Positions 34,420 through 43,589 of a stretch of DNA of 64,000 nucleotides are shown here, one piece after another. The notes beneath the pieces were generated by a model. The model saw nothing but the letters and a program-made list of their open reading frames with translations. It made no database searches and was not told the origin of the DNA. How positions within the stretch are numbered: the stretch's first letter is position 1; each line of letters starts with the position of its first letter. The translations under genes and the position numbers were made by a program. Location: positions 1-64,000 of the forward strand of contig NZ_JAMOIM010000022.1 in assembly GCF_026130545.1 (NCBI RefSeq). Reading direction: 5' to 3'. This DNA comes from Lichenifustis flavocetrariae (GTDB taxonomy: Bacteria; Pseudomonadota; Alphaproteobacteria; Rhizobiales; Beijerinckiaceae).

Positions 34420-36906
34420 ATGAGCACCCTGCCGCGCCCCGTTCTGCGCCTGACCGACGTGGTCAAGACCTTCCCGGGCGTCGTTGCGCTCGGGGGCGTC
34501 AGCCTGGAGGTGGTAGCGGGCGAGGTCCATGCCCTTCTGGGCGAAAACGGGGCTGGAAAGTCCACGCTGATGGCGGTTGCGGCCGGCGCGCTTGCGCCCG
34601 ACTCGGGCCAGATCGAGATCGGCGGAGAGCTGCTGAGCGAAGCCTCGCCGGCGCTGGCCCAGGCGCTCGGCATCGCGGTCGTGTACCAGCACACCTCGGT
34701 GATCGAGGATCTCACGGTCGCCGAGAACCTGCTGTTTTGCGTGCCCGCCGCGCGCCGCGCTGGCGCTGGGGGCGAGGTGGCGTGGATCAATGCGCAGCTC
34801 GCCGCCGTAGGGGCCACCTTCGACCGCCGGACGCGCGTCAGCGATCTCAGCGTGGCCGAACGCCAGCTCGTGGAGATCGCGAAAGCGCTGGCGCTGCGGC
34901 CAAAGGTGCTGGTGCTCGATGAGCCGACCGAAGCCCTGACCGCCATCGAGACCGAGCGTCTGTTCGCCCAGATCGGGCGCATCACGGAGCAGGGCACCGC
35001 GGTCGTCTATATTTCGCACCGCCTGCCCGAGGTGCGCCGCATCGCGGAGCGCATCAGCATTTTGCGCGACGGGCGTTTCCGCGGCACCTTCCCGGCCTCG
35101 GGCGTGTCGGAAGAGGAGATCCTGGCGCTGATCATCGGCCGCTCCGTCGACCGCGCCTTTCCGCATAAGGATACCGCCAAGCTCGGCGCCCCGCCCGTGC
35201 TGGTCGCCCGAGACGTGCGAAACGACCGGCTCCAGAGCGTCGACCTCGAGGTCCGCCCTGGCGAGGTCGTCGGGTTGGCCGGGGTCGAGGGCAACGGGCA
35301 ACGCGACTTCATCCGGGCGTTAGCCGGGCTGACACCCATTACAGGTAGGCTCACGGTGCGCGATCGGCCGGTCGCGACCTCCGACCCCATCGCGGCGCAG
35401 AACGGCGGCCTGATCTTCCTGCCTGGCGACCGGCATGCCGAAGGGCTGCTGCTGCCGCTCACGATCCGCGAGAATCTGACGTTGCTCGTGCTCGGCACGC
35501 TGACGCGCTACGGCCTCGTGGCACGCGACAAGGAACTGGCGCTGGCGACGAGCTATGGTGAAAAGCTTGCGATCAAGGCGCCTTCGCCGGAAGCAAACAT
35601 CGGACATCTCTCGGGCGGCAATCAGCAAAAGGTGCTGTTCGCGCGCTCCATGGCGGCCAACCCGGCCGTGTTCCTTGCCGACGAGCCGACCCGCGGCGTC
35701 GATGCGGGCGCGCGCGTGGAGCTCTACAAGGTGGTGCGCGACGTCGCCAGAGCCGGCGCGGGCGTCGTGGTGCTGTCCTCCGATGCCGTGGAACTGCAAG
35801 GGCTGTGCGATCGCGTCCTGGTGTTCTCGCGCGGCAAGGTGGTGAGGACGCTGACGGGCGACGACCTGACGGAAGAGAACATCACGGGCGCGGCGATCGG
35901 CTCAGCGACCCAGCGCGACGCCCCGACCGCGGCGGCCGGTGCATCCTGGTTCCGTCGGTTCACCTCCGGCGACATCGCCCCGACCCTCATCCTGGCAGCG
36001 CTGATCGTGCTGCTCGGCCTCTACACGGCGGGGGTCAACCCGAAATTCCTCAGCGACCGCAGCCTGAGCGGGACGCTGCTGCTCGCGAGCGCTCTCACGT
36101 TCGTCAGCGTCGGGCAGCTTTTCGTGTTGCTCACCGGCGGCATCGATCTGTCGGTCGGGCCCCTGACCGGGCTGATCGTGGTGGTCCTGTCCTTTTTTGC
36201 CGACGGCGATCATGGGCCGGCCACCTTCGTGCTTGGCCTTGGAGTCGCACTCGCGGTCGCGGCCTTGATAGGGCTCGTCAATGGGGTCCTGATCCGCGTC
36301 GTGAAGCTGTCGCCGCTGATCACCACGCTGGCAATGTTCATCGCGCTGCAAGGCGCCTCCTTGTCGCTTCGCTCGACGCCGGACGGCTTTTTTCGACGCG
36401 AGATCACGCAGACGCTGACGACCCGGTTCGGCTTCCTGCCGGCGGCCTTCATCGCGGCCGCCCTCGTGGTTGTCGCTCTCGAAATCATGCTGCGCCGCAC
36501 CCGGTTCGGTATGGAGCTACGGGCGGTCGGCTCGAGCGAGGTGGCGGCCTATCGGCTTGGCGCCCGCCCTGTCCGCACGGGCATCCTGGCCTATGTGGCG
36601 TGCTCGTGTTTCGCGGCGGTCGGTGGGCTCCTGCTCGCCGCGCAGGTCGGCGTTGGCGATCCGACGGTCGGCCAGACCTACACGCTGCAGAGTATCTCGG
36701 CGGTGGTGCTGGGCGGCGCCAGCATCTTCGGCGGCCGTGGCTCGTTTTTGGGCGCTCTGGCCGGCGTCCTGTTGGTGCAGGAGATCACGGCCACCACCGG
36801 CTTCCTGGGCCTGAGTTCGGCGTGGCAATATTGGTTGCCGGGGCTGCTGATCCTCACCGCGACGGCACTCTATTCTCGCACACGCACCGCGTCCGAATCG
36901 CACTAA
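34420..36906 (+). CDS. Ribose-type ABC ATPase-permease fusion
   Basis: An 828-residue protein combining an RbsA-like double ATPase (residues 1-500) with an RbsC-like permease (about 520-828). First domain: GENGAGKST, YQHTSVIEDLTVAENL, LSVAERQ, VLVLDEPTEALT. Second domain: a degenerate P-loop GVEGNGQRD, signature LSGGNQQK and Walker B VFLADEPTRGVDA. The permease part has FVLLTGGIDLSVGPL, LITTLAMFIALQG and AVVLGGASIFGGRGS. Most ribose-type systems encode these on separate genes. The separate RbsC-like permease upstream supplies the other half of the channel. GGGAG lies upstream of ATG 34420. Confidence 0.88.
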   Translation: MSTLPRPVLRLTDVVKTFPGVVALGGVSLEVVAGEVHALLGENGAGKSTLMAVAAGALAPDSGQIEIGGELLSEASPALAQALGIAVVYQHTSVIEDLTVAENLLFCVPAARRAGAGGEVAWINAQLAAVGATFDRRTRVSDLSVAERQLVEIAKALALRPKVLVLDEPTEALTAIETERLFAQIGRITEQGTAVVYISHRLPEVRRIAERISILRDGRFRGTFPASGVSEEEILALIIGRSVDRAFPHKDTAKLGAPPVLVARDVRNDRLQSVDLEVRPGEVVGLAGVEGNGQRDFIRALAGLTPITGRLTVRDRPVATSDPIAAQNGGLIFLPGDRHAEGLLLPLTIRENLTLLVLGTLTRYGLVARDKELALATSYGEKLAIKAPSPEANIGHLSGGNQQKVLFARSMAANPAVFLADEPTRGVDAGARVELYKVVRDVARAGAGVVVLSSDAVELQGLCDRVLVFSRGKVVRTLTGDDLTEENITGAAIGSATQRDAPTAAAGASWFRRFTSGDIAPTLILAALIVLLGLYTAGVNPKFLSDRSLSGTLLLASALTFVSVGQLFVLLTGGIDLSVGPLTGLIVVVLSFFADGDHGPATFVLGLGVALAVAALIGLVNGVLIRVVKLSPLITTLAMFIALQGASLSLRSTPDGFFRREITQTLTTRFGFLPAAFIAAALVVVALEIMLRRTRFGMELRAVGSSEVAAYRLGARPVRTGILAYVACSCFAAVGGLLLAAQVGVGDPTVGQTYTLQSISAVVLGGASIFGGRGSFLGALAGVLLVQEITATTGFLGLSSAWQYWLPGLLILTATALYSRTRTASESH

Positions 36907-36949
36907 GGTCTCGCTCCGCCGCGCGGCGGGGGTGGGCCAGGAGAACGTC

Positions 36950-37840
36950 ATGGGTCAGGCAGTGGGCATGGTCGGCGTCGGCGTCATGGGCTTCGCCATG
37001 GCGGCCAATCTGCGGCAGGCTGGCTTCGAGGTCGTGGGTTATGATCCCGTACCGGCCGCGATCGCGCGATTGGCCGGGATCGGGGCGAGCGGGGTTGGTT
37101 CGGCCCGCGCAGTGGCCGAAGCATGCTCCATCGTGATCCTGTCGCTGCCCTCGTCTCAAGCGCTCGCGGCCGCGGTCGAGGGCGATACCGGTCTTGCGGC
37201 GGCGGCGACCGAAGGACTGGTGGCCATCGAGTGCTCGACGCTTCCGCTCGCCGACAAGCGCGCCGCGTTCGAGGTGATGGCGGCTGCGGGCCAGACGCTG
37301 CTGGACTGCCCTCTGAGCGGCACTGGTGCCCAGGCGGTCGTCAAGGATCTCGTAGTGTTCGGCAGCGGCGATCAAGCCGCGTTCGAGCGCTGTCGCCCGG
37401 TGTTCGAGGGCATGTCCCGGGTGCAGCGCTACCTCGGTGCGTTCGGCAACGGCAGCGTCATGAAGTATCTCGCCAATCTTCTGGTGACGATCCACAACGT
37501 CTCCACCGCCGAAGCCATGGTGCTGGGACTCAAGGCGGGCCTGGATCCGAGCCTGATCTACGACACGCTGGCCGATAGCGCGGGTACGTCCCGGATGTTT
37601 CAGGTGCGCGGCCCGCTGATGCGCGACGCGTCCTACGACACGCCGACTTTCACGATCCGCACCCACCTCAAGGATCTCGCCATCATCGGCGACTTCGTGC
37701 AGGAGTTGAACAGCCCGACGCCGCTGTTCTCCGCCGCGGCCCAGATCTACCACGCCGGCGCGGCGCAAGGGCGGGACATGCAGGATACAGCTGCGGTCTG
37801 CGCGGTGCTCGAAGGCCTCGCCGGGCTGCCTTCCCGCTAA
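36950..37840 (+). CDS. 3-hydroxyisobutyrate dehydrogenase-like beta-hydroxyacid dehydrogenase
   Basis: A 296-residue NAD(P)-dependent enzyme: cofactor motif VGMVGVGVMGFAMAANLRQA at the N-terminus, substrate motif DCPLSGTGAQA near residue 122, and the catalytic Lys in GNGSVMKYLANLL near 172. Family members oxidise beta-hydroxy acids such as 3-hydroxyisobutyrate, tartronate semialdehyde or related compounds. CCAGGAGA precedes ATG 36950. Last gene of the operon, converging on the BKACE gene. Confidence 0.87.
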   Translation: MGQAVGMVGVGVMGFAMAANLRQAGFEVVGYDPVPAAIARLAGIGASGVGSARAVAEACSIVILSLPSSQALAAAVEGDTGLAAAATEGLVAIECSTLPLADKRAAFEVMAAAGQTLLDCPLSGTGAQAVVKDLVVFGSGDQAAFERCRPVFEGMSRVQRYLGAFGNGSVMKYLANLLVTIHNVSTAEAMVLGLKAGLDPSLIYDTLADSAGTSRMFQVRGPLMRDASYDTPTFTIRTHLKDLAIIGDFVQELNSPTPLFSAAAQIYHAGAAQGRDMQDTAAVCAVLEGLAGLPSR

Positions 37841-37847
37841 CGGCCGA

Positions 37848-38711
37848 TCAGGCGACCGACGATCCACCGAGAATCGCGGCCGCCTGCGCGCCAAAGGCCA
37901 GCGGCCGCCCCATCCCGCGTGCCAAGGTCGCGATGGCTGCGACACGCTCCCGGTTGTCGGCCGCCACGCGCCCATCGGCGTGCAGAAGCGAGTTCTCGAA
38001 CCCCACCCGCATATGGCCGCCCGCTGCCATCGCGGCTTCGAGCACCGCCGTCTCGCCCTGGCCGAAAGCGCAGACGGTCCAGACGGTGGTGTCGGTCAGG
38101 CCCAACCGGTCCATCGTGGCCAGTCGCGCGGCGAACTCTGCGATGTCGCTGTTCTGACCCTCGGTGTAGCGCCCCATCACCACAATGATGCGGTGCCGGG
38201 TCCCTGGCAGGAGTCCGCGCGCCACGAGGTCACTGAACCAGACGAGGTCCCGGTCGTCGTAGACAATGTATTGGCACGCGACCCCACTGGCCTGCGCCGC
38301 GAGCAGCGCCGCGGCCGCCGGCGCCTCTGCGTCGGCGAAGAACTCGCGGATCGCCACGGAAACGAAGCGCGGACGCAGCTCGGTCAGCAGCGCCGCCTGG
38401 TCGGCCGGGCTGTAGCGTCCGACGGCCTCCGTCGTGACCTGCACGACGATGTCCGGGGCCGCGACTGCAATCCGCGCCAGCTGCGCGCGATAGGCCGCGA
38501 CGTCGAGCAGATGCGCTCCGGCGGCATCACGCACATGCGCGTGGATCGCGCCTGCCCCCGCCGCGAAACAATCGGCCGCGGTCTCGGCGATCGCGTCGAG
38601 CGTGATCGGCAACGCCGCATGATCGCGCGGCATGCGTCTGGCACCCGTCGGAGCCACCATGATCAGCACGGGACGCGTCGCAAGAACCGCCCGCGACAGC
38701 GACTGCGTCAA
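37848..38711 (-). CDS. Beta-keto acid cleavage enzyme (BKACE/DUF849)
   Basis: A 287-residue TIM-barrel protein of the BKACE family, which cleaves beta-keto acids with acetyl-CoA. The zinc-site HAHVRD (His57, His59) is present, and the FENSLLHADG segment near the C-terminus fits the family. The start is a TTG at 38711 overlapping the upstream flavin reductase stop (TTGA), so the pair is coupled. It suggests the pathway passes through a beta-keto acid. Confidence 0.85.
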   Translation of the reverse strand: MTQSLSRAVLATRPVLIMVAPTGARRMPRDHAALPITLDAIAETAADCFAAGAGAIHAHVRDAAGAHLLDVAAYRAQLARIAVAAPDIVVQVTTEAVGRYSPADQAALLTELRPRFVSVAIREFFADAEAPAAAALLAAQASGVACQYIVYDDRDLVWFSDLVARGLLPGTRHRIIVVMGRYTEGQNSDIAEFAARLATMDRLGLTDTTVWTVCAFGQGETAVLEAAMAAGGHMRVGFENSLLHADGRVAADNRERVAAIATLARGMGRPLAFGAQAAAILGGSSVA

Positions 38712-39250
38712 TGTTGGATCAGCCGGCGCACCGACCCGCGATGGAACACCAGCGGCGCCGCGCCGTGATCATGCACGGCCATCACCTCGCCAACGTGGAT
38801 CTCATGGTCGCCTCCCGGATAGCGCGCGAAGGCGCGGCATTCGAGATAGGCGGCCGTCGCATGCAGTACGGGCACGCCCGTCACGCCGCGATCGAACCGG
38901 ATGTTAGCGAACTTATCGGACGAAGGGGTTGCGAATTGCCGACACAGCGGCTCCTGGTCTTCAGCCAGGATATTGATCGCGAAATACGCATGCTGCCGGA
39001 AGGCAGCCAAGCTCGGAGATTTCAGGGCGAGGCTCCACAGGATCAACGGCGGATCCAGCGAGACTGAATTGAACGAGTTCACGGTCAACCCAATCGGCCG
39101 GCCGTCTTCGCCCAGCGTGGTCACCACGACCACGCCCGTCGTGAAGGAGCCGAGCACATCCCGAAATTGACGGGCTTCCAGCGTCCTCGGGCTCCCCTGC
39201 TGCACGCTCGGCATCGCTGCTCCTTCGGCCGCCTCGATCGAACGCTGCAT
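38708..39250 (-). CDS. Flavin reductase (FMN-binding, two-component monooxygenase partner)
   Basis: A 180-residue flavin reductase-like protein: FRDVLGSFTTGVVVVTTLGE, GLTVNSFNSVSLDPPLILWS (flavin-binding), FAINILAEDQ and the closing HEIHVGEVMAV. It resembles HpaC/RutF-type NAD(P)H:flavin reductases that feed reduced FMN to a monooxygenase. Start at 39250 overlaps the monooxygenase stop (TGATG); an internal ATG at 39214 is possible. Its partner is certainly the adjacent luciferase-like enzyme. Confidence 0.87.
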   Translation of the reverse strand: MQRSIEAAEGAAMPSVQQGSPRTLEARQFRDVLGSFTTGVVVVTTLGEDGRPIGLTVNSFNSVSLDPPLILWSLALKSPSLAAFRQHAYFAINILAEDQEPLCRQFATPSSDKFANIRFDRGVTGVPVLHATAAYLECRAFARYPGGDHEIHVGEVMAVHDHGAAPLVFHRGSVRRLIQH

Positions 39251-40347
39251 CACTCGGCGGCCTTTCGCACGACCGCTCCGACCTGGAACGTCACCTTTTC
39301 GGCCAGTAGGATCATCGAACGGCGCGCGAGCGACGGATCGACCCAATCCTTGCCGGCATAGAGCAGCGTTCCGAAGGGCCCGACCTCCTGCTGGAAGCGC
39401 GCCAGATCGTCCGATACCTTGTCGGGCGTCCCCCAGACGACGAGCTTGTCGAGGACGTAGTCGATCGTGACCTCGTCGTCCGGCATCGCGGGATCGGATT
39501 TGAACAGCACGGCGCGACCGTTCTTCTTCATCTTGGTCAGTAACTGATTGTAATAGAACCGGTAGGGGCTCTGAGGCCCCAGCGCATAGTCCCGCGCGGT
39601 GTTCATATCATCGGCCACGAAGACGCTTTTGGCGACGCGCCAATCCATTGGATCGGCGACCGCGCCGACCCGCTCGCGGCCCTCGACGTATTTTGGCCAG
39701 TGGGTCGCGACCCATTGCGGCAACAGGAAGTTGGCCGAGATCGGCAACCATCCCCGCGCCGCGGCCTCGGTGATGCCCTTCGAATGGGGCGCCACCACGG
39801 TGACCACGATCGGCGGATGCGGTTGCTGGAGCGGCTTGGTCATGATGCCCTGGCCGATCTCCGGCATCATGGTGCGCTCGGTCGTGATCGTCCAGAAACG
39901 GCCTTCGATGTTGTAGGGCGGCTCGCCGGACCAGATCTTCAGGACGGTGTCGATGCCCTCGACCAGCATGGCGTTGCGGTCTTTGTCGAGGTTGCCGAAA
40001 ACTTCGGCGTCCGACAGCAGCCCGCCGGGGCTGATCCCGAAGTTGAACCGGCCATCCATCATGTGATCCAACATCGCGATCTGGCCCGCGATCGCGGCCG
40101 GATGGCTATTGGGCATGTTGATGGTGCCGGTACCGAGCCGCATGCGCTTGATGTCGCGTGCGATCCAGGTCAGGAACATCGCGCAGGACGTGATGTTCTC
40201 CGCCTGATCGGTGATGTGTTCCCCGCAGTAAGCTTCGGTGAAGCCGAGTTCATCGGCCAGAACGAATGCTTCGCGATCTTCCCTGAGGCAAAGACGCCAG
40301 TCTTTGTCCAAGGGGTGGATCGGCATCGTGAAGAAACCCAGATGCAT
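39250..40347 (-). CDS. Luciferase-like FMN-dependent monooxygenase
   Basis: A 365-residue bacterial-luciferase-family monooxygenase. Start at 40347 gives MHLGFFTMPIHPLDKDW, the normal opening strand of the barrel. Conserved segments follow: EAYCGEHITDQ, RMRLGTGTINMPNSHP, DGRFNFGISPGG and VWGTPDKVSDDLARF. It resembles members acting on organic substrates with a separate flavin reductase, which is encoded just downstream. Reactions in this family include ring opening, C-S or C-N cleavage and Baeyer-Villiger oxidation; which one applies here is unknown. Confidence 0.87.
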   Translation of the reverse strand: MHLGFFTMPIHPLDKDWRLCLREDREAFVLADELGFTEAYCGEHITDQAENITSCAMFLTWIARDIKRMRLGTGTINMPNSHPAAIAGQIAMLDHMMDGRFNFGISPGGLLSDAEVFGNLDKDRNAMLVEGIDTVLKIWSGEPPYNIEGRFWTITTERTMMPEIGQGIMTKPLQQPHPPIVVTVVAPHSKGITEAAARGWLPISANFLLPQWVATHWPKYVEGRERVGAVADPMDWRVAKSVFVADDMNTARDYALGPQSPYRFYYNQLLTKMKKNGRAVLFKSDPAMPDDEVTIDYVLDKLVVWGTPDKVSDDLARFQQEVGPFGTLLYAGKDWVDPSLARRSMILLAEKVTFQVGAVVRKAAE

Positions 40348-40452
40348 CGCCAACTCCTCAATCTGCAGCGATCTGTAGCGATGCCGCGCAGGGCGCAAAA
40401 ATGATCATTCCTGATGCTTGGGATCACGCAGCGTGATCTGCCAGCTCGGCGT

Positions 40453-41265
40453 TCAGGCGGCGTCTGCCGTCGTGGCCAGCCATGCGCCGACGACTGCATC
40501 GAAGCGCTCGGGATTCTCGACGTTGCAGACATGGGCGCCGGGATCGACCTCGGCATAGACGGAGCCCGGCGTCGCGCCCACCATATCCCGCATCACGGCC
40601 GGGGCTGCGGCCAGATCCTGGGCGCCGCATACGAACAGGGTCGGGGCCCGGATGGCCCCGAGGGAGCGCCGGTAGTCGAGCTGCTTCAGCGCGCCCGCGC
40701 AGGCGATGTAGCCATCGGGATCGGTCGCCTGGATCATCGCGGCGGCCGCCTCGATCGCGGCCGGCTCCCGCGCCGCGAAGGCCGGCGTGAACCAACGTTC
40801 GATCGTGATGTCGACGATGGCCGCCATGCCGCCGTCCCGCACCGCCGCGATCCGCGTGTCCCAGTTCGCCACGAAAGGCGGGGGCGCGTCTGCCCGCGCG
40901 TCGCAGCAGATGACGCGTCCCAGGCGCGCGCCATGCGCGATCGCGAGACCCAGCAGTGTCATGCCGCCCATCGACAGGCCGATCACGTCGGCTCTGGCGA
41001 TGCCGAAGTGATCCATCAGTCCCAGCACGTCACGCCCGAGTTCGGCAAGGCTGGTGGGTCCCGCGAACGCGGCGCTGTCCCCATGGCCGCGGGTGTCGTA
41101 GCGCAGCACGCGATGCGTACGGGTCAGCATCGGGATCTGCAGATCCCAGCACGCCATGGTGCTGGCGAGACCGTTGGACAGCACCATCCAGGGCCGACCC
41201 GGCTCGCCGTCGAGGCGCGTCGCGAGGTCGACGCCGTTGCTACGCACGATGGATTGTTGGCTCAC
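40453..41265 (-). CDS. Alpha/beta hydrolase (3-oxoadipate enol-lactonase-like)
   Basis: A 270-residue alpha/beta hydrolase with oxyanion segment MVLSNGLASTMACWD, nucleophile elbow GLSMGGM (Ser near residue 97), late Asp in FVCGAQDLAAAP and His in GAHVCNVENP. The overall pattern matches PcaD-type enol-lactonases, also the RutD group. First gene of the minus-strand operon hydrolase-monooxygenase-reductase-BKACE; divergent from the LysR gene. Confidence 0.87.
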   Translation of the reverse strand: MSQQSIVRSNGVDLATRLDGEPGRPWMVLSNGLASTMACWDLQIPMLTRTHRVLRYDTRGHGDSAAFAGPTSLAELGRDVLGLMDHFGIARADVIGLSMGGMTLLGLAIAHGARLGRVICCDARADAPPPFVANWDTRIAAVRDGGMAAIVDITIERWFTPAFAAREPAAIEAAAAMIQATDPDGYIACAGALKQLDYRRSLGAIRAPTLFVCGAQDLAAAPAVMRDMVGATPGSVYAEVDPGAHVCNVENPERFDAVVGAWLATTADAA

Positions 41266-41435
41266 CCGGTCCGCCCTCCTGCTCGACGTGTTGGGAAGCT
41301 AGGGCGCGGCGAGAGGTCAGAGTACAATCAAAAGCTGTAATGCCCGCGATCAATTGACCTGATGACGCGAGGCGGCGCCTCGTTTGGCGATCGACTTGCA
41401 CTACAGCCCGCAAGTCTGCTTCAGTATCACGAACG

Positions 41436-42455
41436 GTGGCCTCAAGTCCGCCGGCGGGGGGAGACGACATCGAAAGCCTGACAGACATTCGCATCTTCGT
41501 CGCGGCCTACGAGGAACGCTCGTTCACCGCGGCCGCGATGCGGGAACATGCCACACAGTCGGGCGTCTCCCAGCATATTCGCAAGCTCGAAGAGGCCTAC
41601 GGGGTCAGCCTGTTCACGCGCAGCAAGGGCCAGGTCGCGCCGACGCCGGCCGCCGATGCCTATTACGAACGGTGCATCCAGGTCCTGCGGTGCCTCGCGG
41701 CCGGGAAAAGTGCCGTACGGGCTTTCGCGGGCATCGCGGGCGACGTCCATGTCGGTCTGATGCCCACCATGACGCGCGCCACACTCGCGCCGTCGATCAA
41801 GCGCGTCGTCGAAGAGCATCCCAACGTGGTGGTGCACGTGGTCGAGGCGTATAGCCGGATCCTGACCGAGAAGGTCATCACCGGCGACCTCGATTTCGCA
41901 ATCGTGCCCGCGTTCGTCGGCGGACCAGGTCTCAAGGTGCAGCCGTTCCTGCAGACTTGGGAGACCCTGGTGGCTCATCCGAACCGGGGGGCCCACCTCT
42001 CCCGCGTCCGCCTGCGAGACGGACCGCCGTTGCGCGTCGTACTCCCGAGCGGGGTCAATACCCGTCGTGGCACCCTCGATACATACATCCGCAGCAATGC
42101 CGTTCCAATCGATCGCATGCTCGAGATGGACACCATGATGGGGGCGCTCGATCTCGTGGCGACCTCCGATTGGGTGACGATCGTTCCTGCCCTTCTGATG
42201 AACGGCGATATTGACGGCAGACAGTTCTCGGTCAGCTTGATCGTCGATCCGGTCGCGACCCTGGATCTTGTTCTGATCGAGCCGTTGCGCCAGACTCTCA
42301 GTCCTGCCGCGCAAGCGTTTCTGGATATCATCAAGGCTGAAGCGCATCGCTTGAACGAAGTCTGGCGAGAGCTGTTCTCCGAAACAGTGGCCCCCCACCA
42401 GACGCCGTCGATCGCCTTCCGCGCTGCCGACCTCCCGCAAACCGCCTTGACCTAA
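41436..42455 (+). CDS. LysR-type transcriptional regulator
   Basis: A 339-residue LysR regulator starting at GTG 41436. Its winged helix covers residues 15-75 (DIRIFVAAYEERSFTAAAMR, SGVSQHIRKLEEAYGVSLFT) and the effector domain follows (GDVHVGLMPTMTRATLAPSI; GDLDFAIVPAFVGG). Divergent from the alpha/beta hydrolase across 170 bases that include AGGTCA at 41314 and TGACCT at 41355. It probably controls the minus-strand monooxygenase operon and possibly the plus-strand transport operon. Confidence 0.87.
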   Translation: MASSPPAGGDDIESLTDIRIFVAAYEERSFTAAAMREHATQSGVSQHIRKLEEAYGVSLFTRSKGQVAPTPAADAYYERCIQVLRCLAAGKSAVRAFAGIAGDVHVGLMPTMTRATLAPSIKRVVEEHPNVVVHVVEAYSRILTEKVITGDLDFAIVPAFVGGPGLKVQPFLQTWETLVAHPNRGAHLSRVRLRDGPPLRVVLPSGVNTRRGTLDTYIRSNAVPIDRMLEMDTMMGALDLVATSDWVTIVPALLMNGDIDGRQFSVSLIVDPVATLDLVLIEPLRQTLSPAAQAFLDIIKAEAHRLNEVWRELFSETVAPHQTPSIAFRAADLPQTALT

Positions 42456-42559
42456 CGGTCATTCCCTCGCAATCCGGAATTCATCGAGGTCTTCACCCGA
42501 CTGACTGTCGGGGAGACATCGCTGGCCTGTCGCAAATCGCAGCGCGGGCCACAGAATGG

Positions 42560-42830
42560 TCCATCAAACCCCTGCTTCACGCTTTGTTACCTCTGTAAGT
42601 CCGAAGCAGAATGCGAGCAGGCGCGCTTCTGCGGTGACACGACCCTGCTGAAAACCTCGGCCACGATCCAGCACCGGCAGACGGGTAGCCGAGAGCAGGA
42701 TGATCTGAGCCCGCTGGACGTGCTGCACGGGCCGACCGCGGTCCTCGATGATCCCATGAAGCCCAGCGCGATCGTAGCCGAGAGCAGAAGCGAGAGAGTT
42801 TGAGCCGTGCGGACAGACTCGCATGACTTG
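42560..42830 (-). pseudogene. IS630-type transposase N-terminal remnant
   Basis: The minus strand reads SALGYDRAGLHGIIEDRGRP, then VQHVQRAQIILLSATRLPVL, close to the start of IS630 transposases (DRNxPxKHVxRAxIVLLSAxRLPVLxVA). After VLD the frame shifts. The catalytic DDE domain is absent. It sits just downstream of the LysR gene at the edge of the intact island. Confidence 0.5.
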
Positions 42831-42885
42831 ATGCCCTCGTGAAACCTCCAATCGCCTTACAGCACTAGCAGGCTGCGGAAATTTG

Positions 42886-43560
42886 CGTCAGTATAGCTGA
42901 TTGCCTCTTGTGATCATGGGTTTGAGGTGCGTCGTGATGGGCTCCGGCCTGCGGACACCACCTTTCGACGTGCCATTCACCCTGAAGTCGCGGCCAAGAG
43001 GTTCGGGAGTCGAATGAGGTTGTAGGCGGCGGCCCGCATGGTGAACATCCACCCGACTCTTTCGCGTCCACGGTGTTTTGTTTGCCGGAAGCCCCCGGCT
43101 GCCTTCATCCAGCCGAACGGCTCCTCGATCCGCTTGCGGATGCATTGGCTGATGGCGTAGCCGGCATGGCGGGTCGTGCGTCCGTCGATGGCCGAGCGGC
43201 GGTTCTTCTGGTTTTGCGCCACATGCGGCGTGACGCCCAGATGGCGCAGGTTGGCCACGTGGGCCTTGGTGTCATACCCTCCGTTCACCACCCATCCCAG
43301 CTCCACTGGGACGGGAGCCTGGTTCACTCCGCCCTTGTCGGCCCCGAGCGTGACGCCGCCAGCCGGTGCGGTGGTCTCGATCATCGCCTCGGCGGCGGCG
43401 CGCTCCGCCACCCTGTGGCCTGGGTGAGTTCGGCATCGACGATGAGACCATTGCGGTTCTCTATCAGCACAGGGCCGAGATAGCAGAGCTTGGCCGGTTG
43501 CCCGTCGCTCTTGCGATATAGGCGTGCCTCGGGATCGGTCGTCGATTGATGCGTCTCGTT
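42886..43560 (-). mobile_element. IS5-family insertion sequence, broken
   Basis: The minus strand encodes most of the C-terminal half of an IS5-type transposase in three frames: TDPEARLYRKSDGQPAKLCY, NRNGLIVDAELTQATG, then VAERAAAEAMIETTAPAGGV, LGADKG, and YDTKAHVANLRHLGVTPHVA up to RIEEPFGWMKAAGG and MRAAAYNLIRL at 42977. One base is missing near 43420, and an in-frame insert of about 57 bases separates LGADKG from YDTKAH. The 5' part is cut off at about 43560 against IS21 sequence. The 3' end (42886-42990) recurs at 26716-26816. Confidence 0.78.
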
Positions 43561-43589
43561 CGACTGTTTCGCACCCCGAAAATCCCGTT

